Source: Aspidapion aeneum (lineage: Eukaryota > Arthropoda > Insecta > Coleoptera > Brentidae). Taken from it: a stretch of DNA of 64,000 nt. The stretch covers positions 13,370,262-13,434,261 of the forward strand of contig OY755042.1 of NCBI GenBank assembly GCA_963576565.1. The letters are read 5' to 3'. Numbering within the stretch: position 1 is the stretch's first letter; each line of letters opens with the position of its first letter. Positions 24,229-35,269 of the stretch are shown here, piece by piece. Made by a program: the position numbers and the translations under genes. The notes below the pieces were generated by a model, which was not told the origin of the DNA, searched no databases, and saw only the letters and a list, made by a program, of their open reading frames with translations.

Positions 24229-24681
24229 CCGAGGGGTGGGACACTCCTTAAATAGGTGTACAAATTTGGTAAAAGTATTTAATAAATACACTTAAATAGC
24301 TTTTAAATCCTTTTAAATACTTCTAAATACAATTAAATACTTTTAAATACTTTTAAATACTTTTAAATACTTTTAAATACTTTTAAATACTTTTAAATAC
24401 TTTTAAATACTTTTAAATACTTTTAAATACATTTAAATACATTTAAATACTTTTAAATACTTTTAAATACTTTTAAATACTTTTAAATACTTTTAAATAC
24501 TTTTAAATACTTTTAAATACTTTTAAATACATTTAAATACATTTAAATACTAGTAAATACTATTAAATACAGTAAAATATTTTTAAATACAATTAAATAC
24601 CTTTAAATCCCAAATAAATACAGTATTTAACTTAAATACTTAAATAGGTGTACAAATTTTTATGAGTGTCCCACCCCTCGG
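24229..24681. mobile_element. Inserted MITE carrying a 10-bp minisatellite
   Basis: The ends CCGAGGGGTGGGACACTC and GAGTGTCCCACCCCTCGG are a perfect 18-bp inverted pair, flanked by GGTTCTAA and GGTTCTGA (overlapping the last GG). Just inside each end the same phrase CTTAAATAGGTGTACAAATT occurs in direct orientation, and between them lies the minisatellite. Confidence 0.85.
24290..24635 (+). repeat. Minisatellite TTTTAAATAC, about 30 copies
   Basis: A 10-bp unit TTTTAAATAC repeats with few changes (ATTTAAATAC, CTTTAAATCC, AATTAAATAC), the purest part being 24340-24530. It fills the centre of the MITE at 24229-24681. Confidence 0.95.
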
Positions 24682-25068
24682 TTCTGACTATAATGTAACC
24701 ACTATAAGTGATTCCAAAACATACTTTACTGCAACTTTTTCAGGTGTCTCCATTTCGTTGTCAGATTTGCCTTCCAAACTTACTTCTGGGAGCAAGAATT
24801 AAATACTTCTTGGTTTTTACCATTTTACAAAGCACAAGATGAAATGGTACTAATATTTACAACAAACAACGAAGTAAAAGTAAGTAATTCCCGGTGATTC
24901 CCCTTACCATTTGACGAAATGCAGAAGATTAACGCCTCTTTTCCGTTTTCATACGATCGAGACTCGTTACTGTTTATACTACTGGGTATATAATGTACTA
25001 ATCTTCAGTGTTCACACTACTGGGAGGTTCACACAAGCGTGTGTTCACACCAGCGCGAGTCTACTGTA

Positions 25069-25509
25069 CATCGAAATTTTATGTATACCTCTAGCCCCAT
25101 CTTTGACGATTGATCTAAATTGGTTATACCTTGCTGGTAAAAATCAGTAGGCAGCAGCGATAGCAGCGTAATTTTGGTGGCGAAATCTATACATTTATAA
25201 TAACAATAAAAAGGCAATTGCACGGAAGAATTTCAAAAATATATTTCCTTAAAACAAATCCATACTTACTTAACTTGAATGACAAGAAGCCAAAGGATTT
25301 AATCCCTTAAATCAAGTAAGTCAAGATTTTTGAAACTAGTATATTTGATTTGCAGTTTAAGTGCTTAAATCAGCCTAATGTTCGCTGGCTTAAATAAATA
25401 TATGTCAACCACACCACTTATTTGACTTTTCAAATACATTTTTATCAGTAGAGCCTAAAATCGCAATAAATTATTAGCAATTGAAGAAAATGCAAATGAT
25501 TATTATATA
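25069..25509. other. Sequence with no recognised gene
   Basis: Partly the right flank of the possible outer element ending at 25448. Confidence 0.35.
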
Positions 25510-26171
25510 CAGTGTGTCCCAACGAAAACGAAACAGAGGCGTTTTTGGGTATTTAGAATATTTTTTCGAAAAATTCCTCGGACACGTCGATTTAGTTTTT
25601 GAGGGGGACACTTTTTGGCTATCTTGAAATTTTTGTAGCACGAACCCCCTTCGAGGGGTATACTTTACCCTATATTTTGAATAAAAAAAGTGGGTCTAGT
25701 GATACCTTGTTTTGAACCTCTCTTGAATATCTTTACAACCGTGTAAAAATTGCGAAAATCCATCGATTAGTTTTTGAGATATTTGCCTTCAAATTTAACA
25801 TGGAATGATAAAATAAAAATTAAATCCGAAAAATATTAAATTTCTAATTAAATTTTTATTTTATCAGTCCATGTTAAATTTGAAAGTTTGAAGGCAATTA
25901 TCTCAAAAACTAATGGATAGATTTTTGAAATTTTTACATGGTTGTAAAGATATTCAAGAGAGCTTCAAAATAAGGTATCACTAGACCCACTTTCCCTATT
26001 CAAAATATAGGGGTAAAGTATACCCCTCGAAGAGGGTTCGTGCTACAAAAACTTCAAGATAGCCAAAAAGTGTCCCCCTCAAAAACTAAATCGACGTGTC
26101 CGAGGAATTTTTCGAAAAAATATTCAAAATACCCAAAAACGCCTCTGTTTCGTTTTCGTTGGGACACACTG
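25510..26171. mobile_element. Near-perfect palindromic element with TA target site
   Basis: The left arm (from CAGTGTGTCCCAACGAAAAC) is mirrored by the right arm (to GTTTTCGTTGGGACACACTG) over about 330 bp each, meeting near 25845. TA flanks both sides. Small differences, such as ACGAACCCCCTTCGAGGG against CCTCGAAGAGGGTTCGT, show that the arms have aged separately. No coding capacity. The ends resemble the CAGGGTGTCCC type of Tc1/mariner relatives. Confidence 0.9.
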
Positions 26172-26810
26172 TATCTATCTTATTATGTTAATTTTAAGAG
26201 GTTTAAAATATATAGTAAAACAGCTTTTTTATGAAAACTGTTTAATAAAAAAAACTGCTTATTCAAACAAACAATATGGTTTAAATATAAATTTAATTAT
26301 AATCTAGAATTTAAGCAGAATTATTTTCTAAATTCTAGTTCATAGAATAGAATATACAACTGTTTGTATTCAATTAAGGAACTGACACAATCAGTGTTGA
26401 ACATAGTGCACATATTTCAGCAAAAGCATTTTGACCTCATGCTACACTGTCATATTTGGTTAAAACTACACTAGGGAAATTTTTTGACAGCACTAAAATA
26501 TTGTGATTGAAATACGAGTGGCGCACTAATATTTTTCAAAAGAATTCCCTATAAGAGATTTGCCTAAAAATAAACAATTAAATATAAAACTGGTATAGGC
26601 TAGAGAAGGTATTATAATACCAAAAATGTGTTATTTGAAAACCTGTTTTCCGTCACGGATCCATTTATTATTAAAGATATTTTGTAAAAATTGTTCTTTA
26701 CAAAATTTTGAAAGTAAGTAAAATCTATTATTTTTTATATTATTGTAATCATAAACAAATAAACATTGTGTAAAAATCACTCAATGTTTAAGTTGATCAA
26801 ACTCAATATA

Positions 26811-28179
26811 CAGGGTATCCCAAATAAAAGCAACTAAATGGGGATTTCGGAAACGGTAAAAGATACAAGTTTGTTTAAATAAGATAAAAGTTGCGCTATT
26901 CTAAGCCGAATCAGATCCGTGTATAATTAGCCTATCTTTAGATGACGGAAAATGTGAGTTTATTAAAGAACTATTTTTTCACTTAGTTGGCTGTGAAACA
27001 AATACCGTAATTGTGTTTGTTGTCATACCAACGTTACTACCTTTCAAAACTTTTCAATTTATTTGATTGTGCCGTCAAATTATTATAAAATTGTTAAATA
27101 GTACGTGTCCGTTTATGACTCCTATAGCTATACATTCAAACCCCACCTAACTTAATGGTGCACCTCACGATCCTTAAGCGGAAATTGAGGGTTTTCTTGC
27201 GATTTTTGTATGAACCAATTACAAAACAAGGTTCTTCTTTCTAAGTCACCATCTCGGAGTGCTTGACTAATATGTGTTGCATATGGATGATACTTAAATT
27301 TTGTAAGAATTCTTTGTGCAGTTGATTTGGGTACTTCAACATTATTATTCAGTTCACAAAGGGACATGCAAGGATTGTCAACGACACTTTGTAAAATCAG
27401 AGCTTCAATGTTTTCATCAGGTTGTCGATTACGATTTTGTTTTATAAAGGAACCATATTCAATTAAATTATTTCCAAGTATTCTGAAGATTGACAAACCT
27501 GGTTGTCGTCTTTCTGGATATCTCTGAAAGCACATATCTCGAGCTCTTCCAGCATTCTTATTACACAAAATATAACATTCATACATATCTACTTTCTCCC
27601 AATTTGGAAACCTTTCCATGTTAAATTTAATTGATAATGTCTCAAAAATCTTAAGTAATTTAGAAACTTTAAAACTCCAGCAGATAAATCAAATAAATGA
27701 TAAAGTTTTGACAGATAGTAACGTAGGTATGACAACAAAGTTGTTTGGCCTTTGTTTCACAGCCAACCAAGTGAAAAACAGTTTTTCAAATAAATTCACA
27801 ATTTTAAATAATTTCACACACACAAGATAAGCTTATTATACATGGTTAAAAAGCTCTTTTAATGCTCTATTTACTGACGTATAAATTTAATATGGCGGTC
27901 ATAAGAAATAACATAGTTTGCTATGGTTTGAAAAAAACTAGAAGGCCTAGAAAAAATTTCTTAACGTCGTTCGATCAGCTGTAGTTGGTTAATTTGCAAG
28001 ATGGCGGCGATATTTCAATTTTTCAAAAAACACAAGTTTTAGTTTTTGTAGATATACTTAATATTGACACAGCACCTGAATGGGCTTAGAATAGCACAAC
28101 TTTTTTCTCATTTAAACAAACTCGTATCTCTTACCGTTTCCGAAATCCCCATGTAGTTGCTTTTGTCTGAGACACCCTG
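26811..28179 (-). mobile_element. Internally deleted Tc1/mariner-like DNA transposon
   Basis: The ends CAGGGTATCCCAAATAAAAG and CTTTTGTCTGAGACACCCTG open long inverted repeats of at least 110 bp (GGGGATTTCGGAAACGGTAA, TTTGTTTAAAT, CTATTCTAAGCC). A second inverted block (TTTTTCACTTAGTTGGCTG near 26969 and CAGCCAACCAAGTGAAAAA near 27761) lies deeper. TA precedes the left end; the right flank is CA, so the duplication has decayed. It contains one transposase fragment on the minus strand. Confidence 0.8.
27152..27619 (-). pseudogene. Tc1/mariner-type transposase, N-terminal DNA-binding part only
   Basis: An intact frame of 155 codons starts at a true ATG (27619). Residues 11-46 (DMYECYILCNKNAGRARDMC and RYPERRQPGLSIFRIL) fit the helix-turn-helix motif common to a large insect transposase group. 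A second winged-helix segment (STAQRILTKFKYHPY) and the linker with RRTLFCNWF follow. This family normally continues into a DDE/D catalytic domain opened by a TDEA..F motif. Here the protein ends after NPQFPLKDREVHH, so the whole catalytic region is missing. It could bind the inverted ends but not cut DNA. The element has lost about two thirds of the gene, yet this frame is free of stops. Confidence 0.75.
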
Positions 28180-28985
28180 CATAGAATACAATCTACCTAT
28201 TATGGGAGTAAAATAATACCGTTTTGGATGGACTTTAAAAAAACGGTGCCGAGAAGACAATTGTTGTATTCATCTGAAATCCGATAAATTTATCAATAAA
28301 TCTATAAAACCCTACATATAGATTTTATCAAATTAAAAACAAAATCAAACAAGGTGTAAAACATGTCTAAACCCATATTAAGACATGAGGCAATTTTTAA
28401 GTTATTAATAACAGTAAATTCTGGACTAATAGCTACTAATATGTGTTGTATAGAGCTCATAAAATCGTCTTATGATTTATATCAAATCATTTCTTTCCAT
28501 GTATCGAACTAACTACTTCCTTTTTCAAAAGGCTACCGTAATCAATATTCCTAATCCCATCAGGCTTAGTTGTCAGGTTAGCTCATAACTCTTGAATTTT
28601 TCCTGAGGGTACAAGTCGAAATCGACGCCGGAATAACAGTTGGCAATCTTGCATTAAATTACCCTTAGATAATGTTTCGTGAACCGTTTAAATAAAATTT
28701 ATAGAAAACCTCCAAGAAAAGGCGTTTAAGGCAAAAATTAAAGTGACACATTTAAGGGCCGTTATAGCCAAGATTTGATAACATATGACAAAAGAGAAGA
28801 CACACACCTCAAAAAAACCACACAGGAAAAACTTCGGAATACTTGATTAAATCATGGTAATTTTACACGGTAAAGATGACAAAAAATGGTACATTTTCAA
28901 AGCCTCAAAGTAAATTATTTAATTTTATATTACACTAGATAAAACTAAACTCAATTAAAAAATAAATGGACCCATGACGGATCTG
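28180..28985. other. Sequence with no recognised feature
   Basis: AT-rich. Near 28968-28990 it has the ATGGACCCATGACGGATCTG phrase that also precedes family A repeats. Confidence 0.4.
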
Positions 28986-29335
28986 ATACGTTCCTGGTCC
29001 TGTCGCGTAACAGAAAAATACGAAACACAAATGGAAAGTGTCGAAACAATGGGAATCGAAGCAAGCATAACGGATGCCATCACTAAGACAACTGATATGG
29101 TACAATTATGTACAACGGATAAACGTCGAAAGATTACCAAAGCAGGTCCTAGAATGGCAACTTATAGGGTGCAGAAAAAGAGGGCGTCCTGAACTGGACT
29201 GGCAACAGTCAATCCAAAGATCAGTGAGTAAAAAAAACCTGATATCAAAGGAGGTGGAGAATAGGCGTCGGACAATGTAGAAAACGTTCTAAACCGACAT
29301 CGACATAGTAGAAGTTATTTATACTTTTGTTTAAA
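28986..29335 (+). mobile_element. LINE 3'-end fragment, plus strand
   Basis: Read in shifting frames this gives VTEKYETQMESVE, GIEASITDAITK, KRRKITKAGPRM and QSIQRSVSKKNL. The same order of phrases is found reversed at 31835-32250, so both are copies of the C-terminal tail of one non-LTR retrotransposon. The frame is broken several times. Confidence 0.7.
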
Positions 29336-29788
29336 ATCTTGCTACGGAACTTTCTTAACTACTTTTCGATGAACTACAGATTTAATATTTGATAGATGTA
29401 TAGAGCTCTGGTGAAAATAGAATTTAATATTTTTCAACACAAAAATTTAGAAATAACGAGTCCAAATGGGCGGAGTCTTTTATTTATTAACCAGTTTGTC
29501 TCAAATTGGAAACAATAGGGTGTTAAGGCTACGTAATACAATTTTTAACTTACACCCAAAAAAATTAAAATGGCGCTTCCAAAATGGCGGAATTATCCAT
29601 TAAATAACCGGGTGTTTATTTATAACATAACATGTAAAAATACAATGTTATTGCAGTTTAAGGTCGATAATTATGATTTTGGAATTAAACTTAAAATAAA
29701 AGTCAATAGAATAAATTTTGAGTTTTAAAGTTGGTGATTTTGGTTTTTGAATTAAACCAGAAAATAATCGGATCCATGACGGATCTGA
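29336..29788. other. Repetitive sequence with AAAATGGCGG phrases
   Basis: AAAATGGCGGA/C phrases here recur at about 30280-30300, 30720-30740, 30850-30870 and 45450-45470, indicating an old dispersed repeat. No gene. Confidence 0.35.
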
Positions 29789-30260
29789 TACCTTTCTAAC
29801 CCATTAGCACACTCCAAGTAAACTCCATGCTATATCAACCTTAAAAACAGTTTTTTATAAATATCTCTAAAACGAAAGCTTCTACCAAGTTTTTGGTTAT
29901 AACACAAATTTTTTAGAAAAATGTGCGCTAAACTATTCCAAAAAACCGCATATTGATGCGACGCTTCGTTAATAAGTTAGCATTTTTAAAACTTTTTAAC
30001 TGTCAAAACAATGTCATTAGCATTGATGAATTTCGATCAAAATCTAAACGGCTAGTTACAGTATCGAATACTATTTTACCTAAAAACTTCATGAAAATCG
30101 GTTGGGTGGTTAGGAGCTATCGTGTTACGGACAGAGTTTTACACACACACACATAGGTCAAAATATACCCAAATAACATGTTTTCGGCGTTACCTCACGA
30201 AAAATTTTTTCGTCGAAAACAATACCTTCTCTAGCCTTTGCTGTGCGGGCTAGGAAGGTA
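29789..30260 (+). mobile_element. Repeat family A, full-length copy (about 470 bp)
   Basis: TACCTTTCTAACCCATTAGC at the left is mirrored by GGGCTAGGAAGGTA at the right. The inside has the family phrases CATATTGATGCGACGCT, AAAATCGGTTGGGTGG, GAGCTATCGTGTTACGGACA and ACACACACAC. It is non-coding and recurs at 46199, 47085, 53025, 56517 and 58664. Sequence GGATCCATGACGGATCTGA lies beside most copies, so it may belong to a larger unit or be a preferred site. Confidence 0.8.
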
Positions 30261-30378
30261 AAAAATTAATAGTGGATCCAAAATGGCAGCTTTTCTATTT
30301 ATTAACGGATACTATTTATACTTCATTTGGAACTTTGTGCTGTTTCGAAATATAATTTCGGACTCCTATTGTCAACTA

Positions 30379-30546
30379 CAGTCGAACCTCTCTAACTCGA
30401 ACCTCTATAACTCGAACCTTTTAAGCGGTCCCTGCACTTTTTACATGTATTTTAACCTATGTAACTCGAGTTTCTATAACTCGAACTCTCCATAACTCGA
30501 ACTGTTTTGATTGTCCCTTTAGGTTTGAGTTATAGAGGTTCGACTG
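30379..30546. mobile_element. pogo/Tigger-type MITE, CAGTCGAACCTC ends
   Basis: CAGTCGAACCTCTCTAACTC pairs with GAGTTATAGAGGTTCGACTG. TA lies on both sides. AACTCGAAC repeats inside. The ends resemble the CAGTCGAACCTCT ends of pogo-like elements. Confidence 0.85.
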
Positions 30547-30549
30547 TAG

Positions 30550-31830
30550 TTTACACTTAAAGGCGGTTACTTACTACTACTGAAATGTCGTGTTTAAAAT
30601 AAATAAAGAAATTGGAAGTCCGAAATTTGATTTTTACACAACCAATGTATACGAGCTTCAAACAAAGATTTTTGGTATTTAATGTTGCTGATTATGATTT
30701 TTGATTTAAACTTTGGAAAAATCAAAATGGCGGATCCAAAATGGTGGAATTTTTCATTTATGAACCTCCCATATCTTATTTTTAAATTGCGGTGTTTAAG
30801 GTCGCTAATTATGATTTTTAAATTAAACCTTAAAAAATCAAAATTGCTAATCCAAAATGACGGATATTACTTTATTTATGAACCGTTATTTATTAAATTG
30901 GGAACTTTGATATGTCCATAGATTAATTAAATTAACCGATAACGCTCAAGGGGGGGGGGGGAAATGAGCATTGATTAAGTTCCATTTTTTAACCGATATG
31001 TATTATATTAAAATCATAAAATAACAATAGTCACCCTAAAATTTTAAAATGAAGACACGTTTAATTATTATCAAGCAAATTAATTCAAAAACCAAAATCA
31101 GCAATCTTGAACCGAACCAACCCTTCAAATTTAATACATGCATTTCGGATTATAAATTAGAAAGTCCGCCATTTTGGATATGCCATATTAAATTGCATTG
31201 TTTAATTCCCCCTGATCCTATGAAAACGCGAAAAATTTTCCCCCTCCCAAGTGAAATTTCTAGATCCGCCCCTGTATAAGTAGAATTACACAAAAAAAAT
31301 AGGAAGAAACAAAACCACGATCACCGTAAGTTGACTTTTTTTGTAAAGTTGCAATAAATAATTCGCACAGTACGTGTAAAAATACCAAGATTGTGTGGAT
31401 TTATATGACTTTTCATGGTCAAAAAATAGACCATGAACTTTTGGTAAAATCACAAATCTCTTTTTGCTTTGATTCTAACTATTTAATGGCGTCGCATTCA
31501 ATGGAATATGACAGAAAGACTGGCCAAAATCCATATCGATTTGGAAAAATTTGGACACATCTTGAGAGAGCCTTTTTGTTATAATCGGTTTTCCTTTTCA
31601 TGAAGTTATATTAGTTTAAATTTGGGTATATTTAGGAGTAATTCTTACGTCTTGAAGAAGTGTTAAACTTATTCAAAGTTAATTAAAATAAGGTCTTTAC
31701 TTACTCAAAGGGGGGAAGGAACCGAATTAAATTGCCCTTTTTATAACTTGTGGTATTCCGATCGATTTTTCTATTACGCTGATAAATAACAGCCAATATT
31801 TAAGGGTCCTAATTTTTTTATTTATCGATT
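30550..31830. other. Repeat-derived sequence without gene
   Basis: It has several AAAATGGCGGATCCAAAATG-like phrases, a 12-base G run near 30952 and a truncated MITE right end at 31235-31274 (CTAGATCCGCCCCTG). Short frames (30682-30921, 31049-31279, 31393-31584) resemble nothing known. Confidence 0.4.
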
Positions 31831-31834
31831 CAGA

Positions 31835-33300
31835 ACGTTTTTCTACGTTGTCCGACGCCTATTCTCCACCTCCGTCGATCCTGAGAATCATCTATTGTCA
31901 GATTTTTTTGACTCATTAATCTTTGGATTGACTGTTGCCATTCTAGTTTAGGACGCCGTCTTTTTCTGCGCCCTATTGGTTGCCATTCTAGGACCTGCTT
32001 TGGTAATCATTCGTCGTACATCCGTTGTACATGGCCGTACCATATCAGTTGCCTTTTAGTGATGTCATCCGTTATGCTTCCATCGATTTCCATTCTTTCT
32101 TTTATGATCTCATTTCTTATGTGATCTGTTCTAGATATTCTCATTGATCTTCTTATTGCATCCATTTCGACACTTTCCATTTTTGTTTTGTACGTTTCTG
32201 TTAAACGACAAGTTTCTATTCCATACAAAAGCGTGCTTTTCAACATTGTTTCATATATGTTAAATTTTACATTCTTTTTTATCTATCTGCTCCATAAAAT
32301 CTGTTAAAACATCCAATAACCTTTTTTGCTTTTACTATTCATTTTTCCAGTTCTTTACAGTCTGTTCCTGTCTTACCAAATGAGACACCCAAGTATATAT
32401 AGTCATTGCATGGAGATATTACTTGTCCATTGTATAGTTCTAACTCACTGGATTCGTTTCCAATATATAAGTACTGTGTCTTGTCCACGTTCACTGTTAA
32501 TCCCCACTTTTGGTATTCTTCCATTAACTTTCTCCTCATATACTCTATGTCTTCTTTATCATTAGCTACAATTACTTGGTCGTTAGCAAACTGTAGTGTG
32601 TATATGGTAAATCGGTCGTTAAGTTGTATTCCCATGCCGTACACTTTACGTTTCCAGTTTTTTAGAGCTACTACGATATATATTTTTAAAAGAGATGGAG
32701 AGATACCACATCCCTATCTTAAGCCTTTTGTTCCCAGGAATTCTTTTGAAAGTCGATTTCCAATTTTAATTTTAGATTTTGTTCCTTTGTATAGTTCTTT
32801 TATCGCTTGTATGTATGTATGATTGATATTAGTCTGCTCTAACATTGTCCATAGTTTTTCGACTGGAACGGTATCATATGCTTTTTGTAGGTCCAGAAGG
32901 TAACATGAGTCTCTATATTTCAGGCGCTCCTTTTCTCAATAATTTGTTTAAGATAAAAAACATTATCGCTACATGATCTGCCTGCACGAAACCCACTTTG
33001 CTCTTCTTCTTGTTCATGAAAATCATTCTCTATTAGATCTCTAAGAATCCTACCGTACAATCTACTTAGAGTACTGGTTACTGAAATTCCTCTGTAATTG
33101 TTACAATCCAGCTTGTTTGCTTTTTTATGTATCAAGGATATGAATGCAATTTTCCAATCATCAGGAGCTGGATGTCCGTTTATGCATTGATTGATAATAT
33201 ATGTAAGATTTTCGATTAGTTTCTCTGATCCATATTTGAGCATTCTAGCATATATTCCTCCAGGTCCGCTAGCTTTTCCGGATTAAGCTTTCTAATTTTT
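31835..33300 (-). pseudogene. Non-LTR retrotransposon reverse transcriptase remnant
   Basis: Minus-strand pieces in order: 33243-32920 gives WKIAFISLIHKKANKLDCNN, YRGISVTSTLSRLYGRIL and EQSGFRAGRSCSDNVFYLKQ, the fingers and palm of a LINE reverse transcriptase. 32644-32339 gives LQFANDQVIVANDKEDIEYM, the catalytic block, where the usual FADD reads FAND, followed by KWGLTVNVDKTQYL and the thumb. 32246-32007 gives the C-terminal LLYGIETCRLTE and IWYGHVQRM segment, continuing to about 31835. Stops and frameshifts separate them, and the altered FADD would be inactive. The endonuclease end is missing. The clade is uncertain. Confidence 0.8.
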
Positions 33301-33880
33301 TAAGGGTCTTAATAACTAATTTAATTTCTTGATTAATTTTGTTAAGTAAGATATCACGGTACCTACCAGGTTAAGATAAGGCATTTTTTTGGGTGTTTAG
33401 GTTTTATTACAATGTAGTTCACTAAAGAAATTTTCAGGGGGGATCGGAAAGTATCTGTTGCAAATTAGTCCGAAATTTTGAATTTTACACCAAAAAAAAA
33501 AGTTTTCTTTTTCAATGTCACAAAAAATTATACTCAGTTGAACTTGTTTTTTAGGAAAAAAAGTTAGTTCAATGGGGGAAAACTATAAAAAAGTTTATAT
33601 GACATTTTTTGCTTGAAAATAAATGTTCTATTTAACTTCTTTTAAATTTTTTTAAAAATTAAATTTTTAAATTAAGCGAAAAAATAGTGACAATTATTAT
33701 GTCAGATTGTGGTGAGCTATAAACCCTGATCTAAGTCAGATATGCATTTTTAGTAAATAACCATTGACAAAAAGAAAATTCTTTCACTATTTTAAACAAA
33801 ATACTTCTAGAAGACTCAAAAATACTTGTGACCGGATATTCACTGAACTTTTCCTGTGAGCGTCGAGTCGTTCTATTTTT
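33301..33880. other. AT-rich sequence with no recognised feature
   Basis: Long A and T runs, no gene or paired ends. Confidence 0.35.
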
Positions 33881-34259
33881 ACCCAACTGCAGCACGGCGA
33901 AAGGAAGGATAATGTTTTTCGATTGGAAGTAAGTATGTAAATATGTATATTTGTGTCAGGCTAACCGGCAGAAACGATTTTGATTTAAAAAAAAAGGTGT
34001 CGTTGAATTGCTACTGATCCCGAAGGTGCTATAGGCTAAATTTTTTTAAACAGGAATCAACATGGCGGTCTTCAGACGCCATTTTGTCACATGATGTGGG
34101 CTTTGAGTCATACAAATTATCCAAATTTCACGCGATTTTAATGAAATGCCTTTGATCACCCAATCAATTTTGTCCTCTAATTTGCTGTAGTTACTTTGCA
34201 GTGCTCCCTACCCCCACCCATCACCCCTCCTGTCATTCCCCCCTATTTAAAAACCATAT

Positions 34260-34625
34260 TTGCATGATTTTATCAAATATAGGGCGATTTCAAAAATTCT
34301 ATCTGCATCTACACCATTTTACTAGTCCCCCCCCCCGTCTCTCCCTCTCTCCTACCCGCCTTCCTTATTAGTAATAGTTGTAGCTATAACTTTCACAAAT
34401 ATAAAGTGATTTCAAAAGGTCTTTCTGCACACGCTTTAAGACTTATTTTCCAATATCATTTTACTAGTTTCCCACTCCCTCTCCCCCTCGTCCCCAACTT
34501 CCTTATTAGTAATAGTTGTAGCTATACCTTTCATAAATATAGAGCGATTTCAAAAATTCTTTCTGCACACGATTTACGATTTTTTTAGACACCATTTTAC
34601 TAGTTCTTTCCTTCCTCACCCCTTC
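34260..34625 (+). repeat. Internal tandem repeat of family B, period about 135 bp
   Basis: GCGATTTCAAAAATTCT, ACCATTTTACTAGT and TTATTAGTAATAGTTGTAGC recur about three times with C/T-rich spacers. The same array is at about 60960-61310 in the second copy. Confidence 0.7.
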
Positions 34626-35269
34626 CCCACCTTCAGTCAATGGAAGGTAACACTGTTCGCTTCAGTAGAAAATTTAAACGTACTGTTTGTGTAAAGCTAA
34701 ATGAATGGTAAAATCATAGTGCTTTCTAATTTTCTGACATTCTAGTATTATCATAATAATAAAAGCGATGGCCGACTGATGGAAATTTTGACGATGTTAG
34801 CACGATAAGATATCCGTATCAATTAAATACCACTATTTGCAAGAATCTATATAGCAAAAAAATGCAGAGGTACCAAACCCACCCAACCCCACCCAAGATA
34901 CCCCAGAATTTCTCTAACATAGGTATGGCAATGGCATAACATTGCAGCACATCAAACATATCTTTGATGACCTGCTATATTGAATATTATTTAAGTGTTT
35001 AGATCACAAATTTAGATTAACTTATGCTTTGATTTGCGCCCATCGCTTTTATTATTATGATAATATTAGAATGTCAGAAAATTATTTTTTAATTTTTAGT
35101 GAATTTTATAAAGGCTTGCGACATAAAAAAATTTTTTTACCAATTTATTTTCTACTTTTTAGTGTCAGATCTACTCTATTAAATGAAAATATTTTCTCAA
35201 TAGCAGAACAGAAGAGTTTATACTAGATTATAATGAAATCGCTGATCGTGAGTTATTTGGAAACTCATT

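Larger units (their letters stand above)
23879..25066. mobile_element. Tc1/pogo-type non-autonomous element with TA target site
   Basis: CAGTAGACTTGCGCTAGTTT pairs with ACCAGCGCGAGTCTACTG. TA lies on both sides (23877-23878 and 25067-25068). Ends of the CAGTAGACT type with TA duplications are usual for pogo/Tigger-like elements. It has no transposase and holds a second element at 24229-24681. Confidence 0.8.
23460..25448. mobile_element. Possible outer element with CTGATAAAAA ends
   Basis: CACTGATAAAAAAATTATTTG on the left is mirrored loosely by CAAATACATTTTTATCAGTAG on the right. It encloses the elements at 23879 and 24229. Divergent ends make this tentative. Confidence 0.4.

Noticed and set aside
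23800..25450. Possible CRISPR-like array because of regular short repeats
   Set aside because: The units are a gapless 10-bp minisatellite without spacers, inside a eukaryotic MITE.
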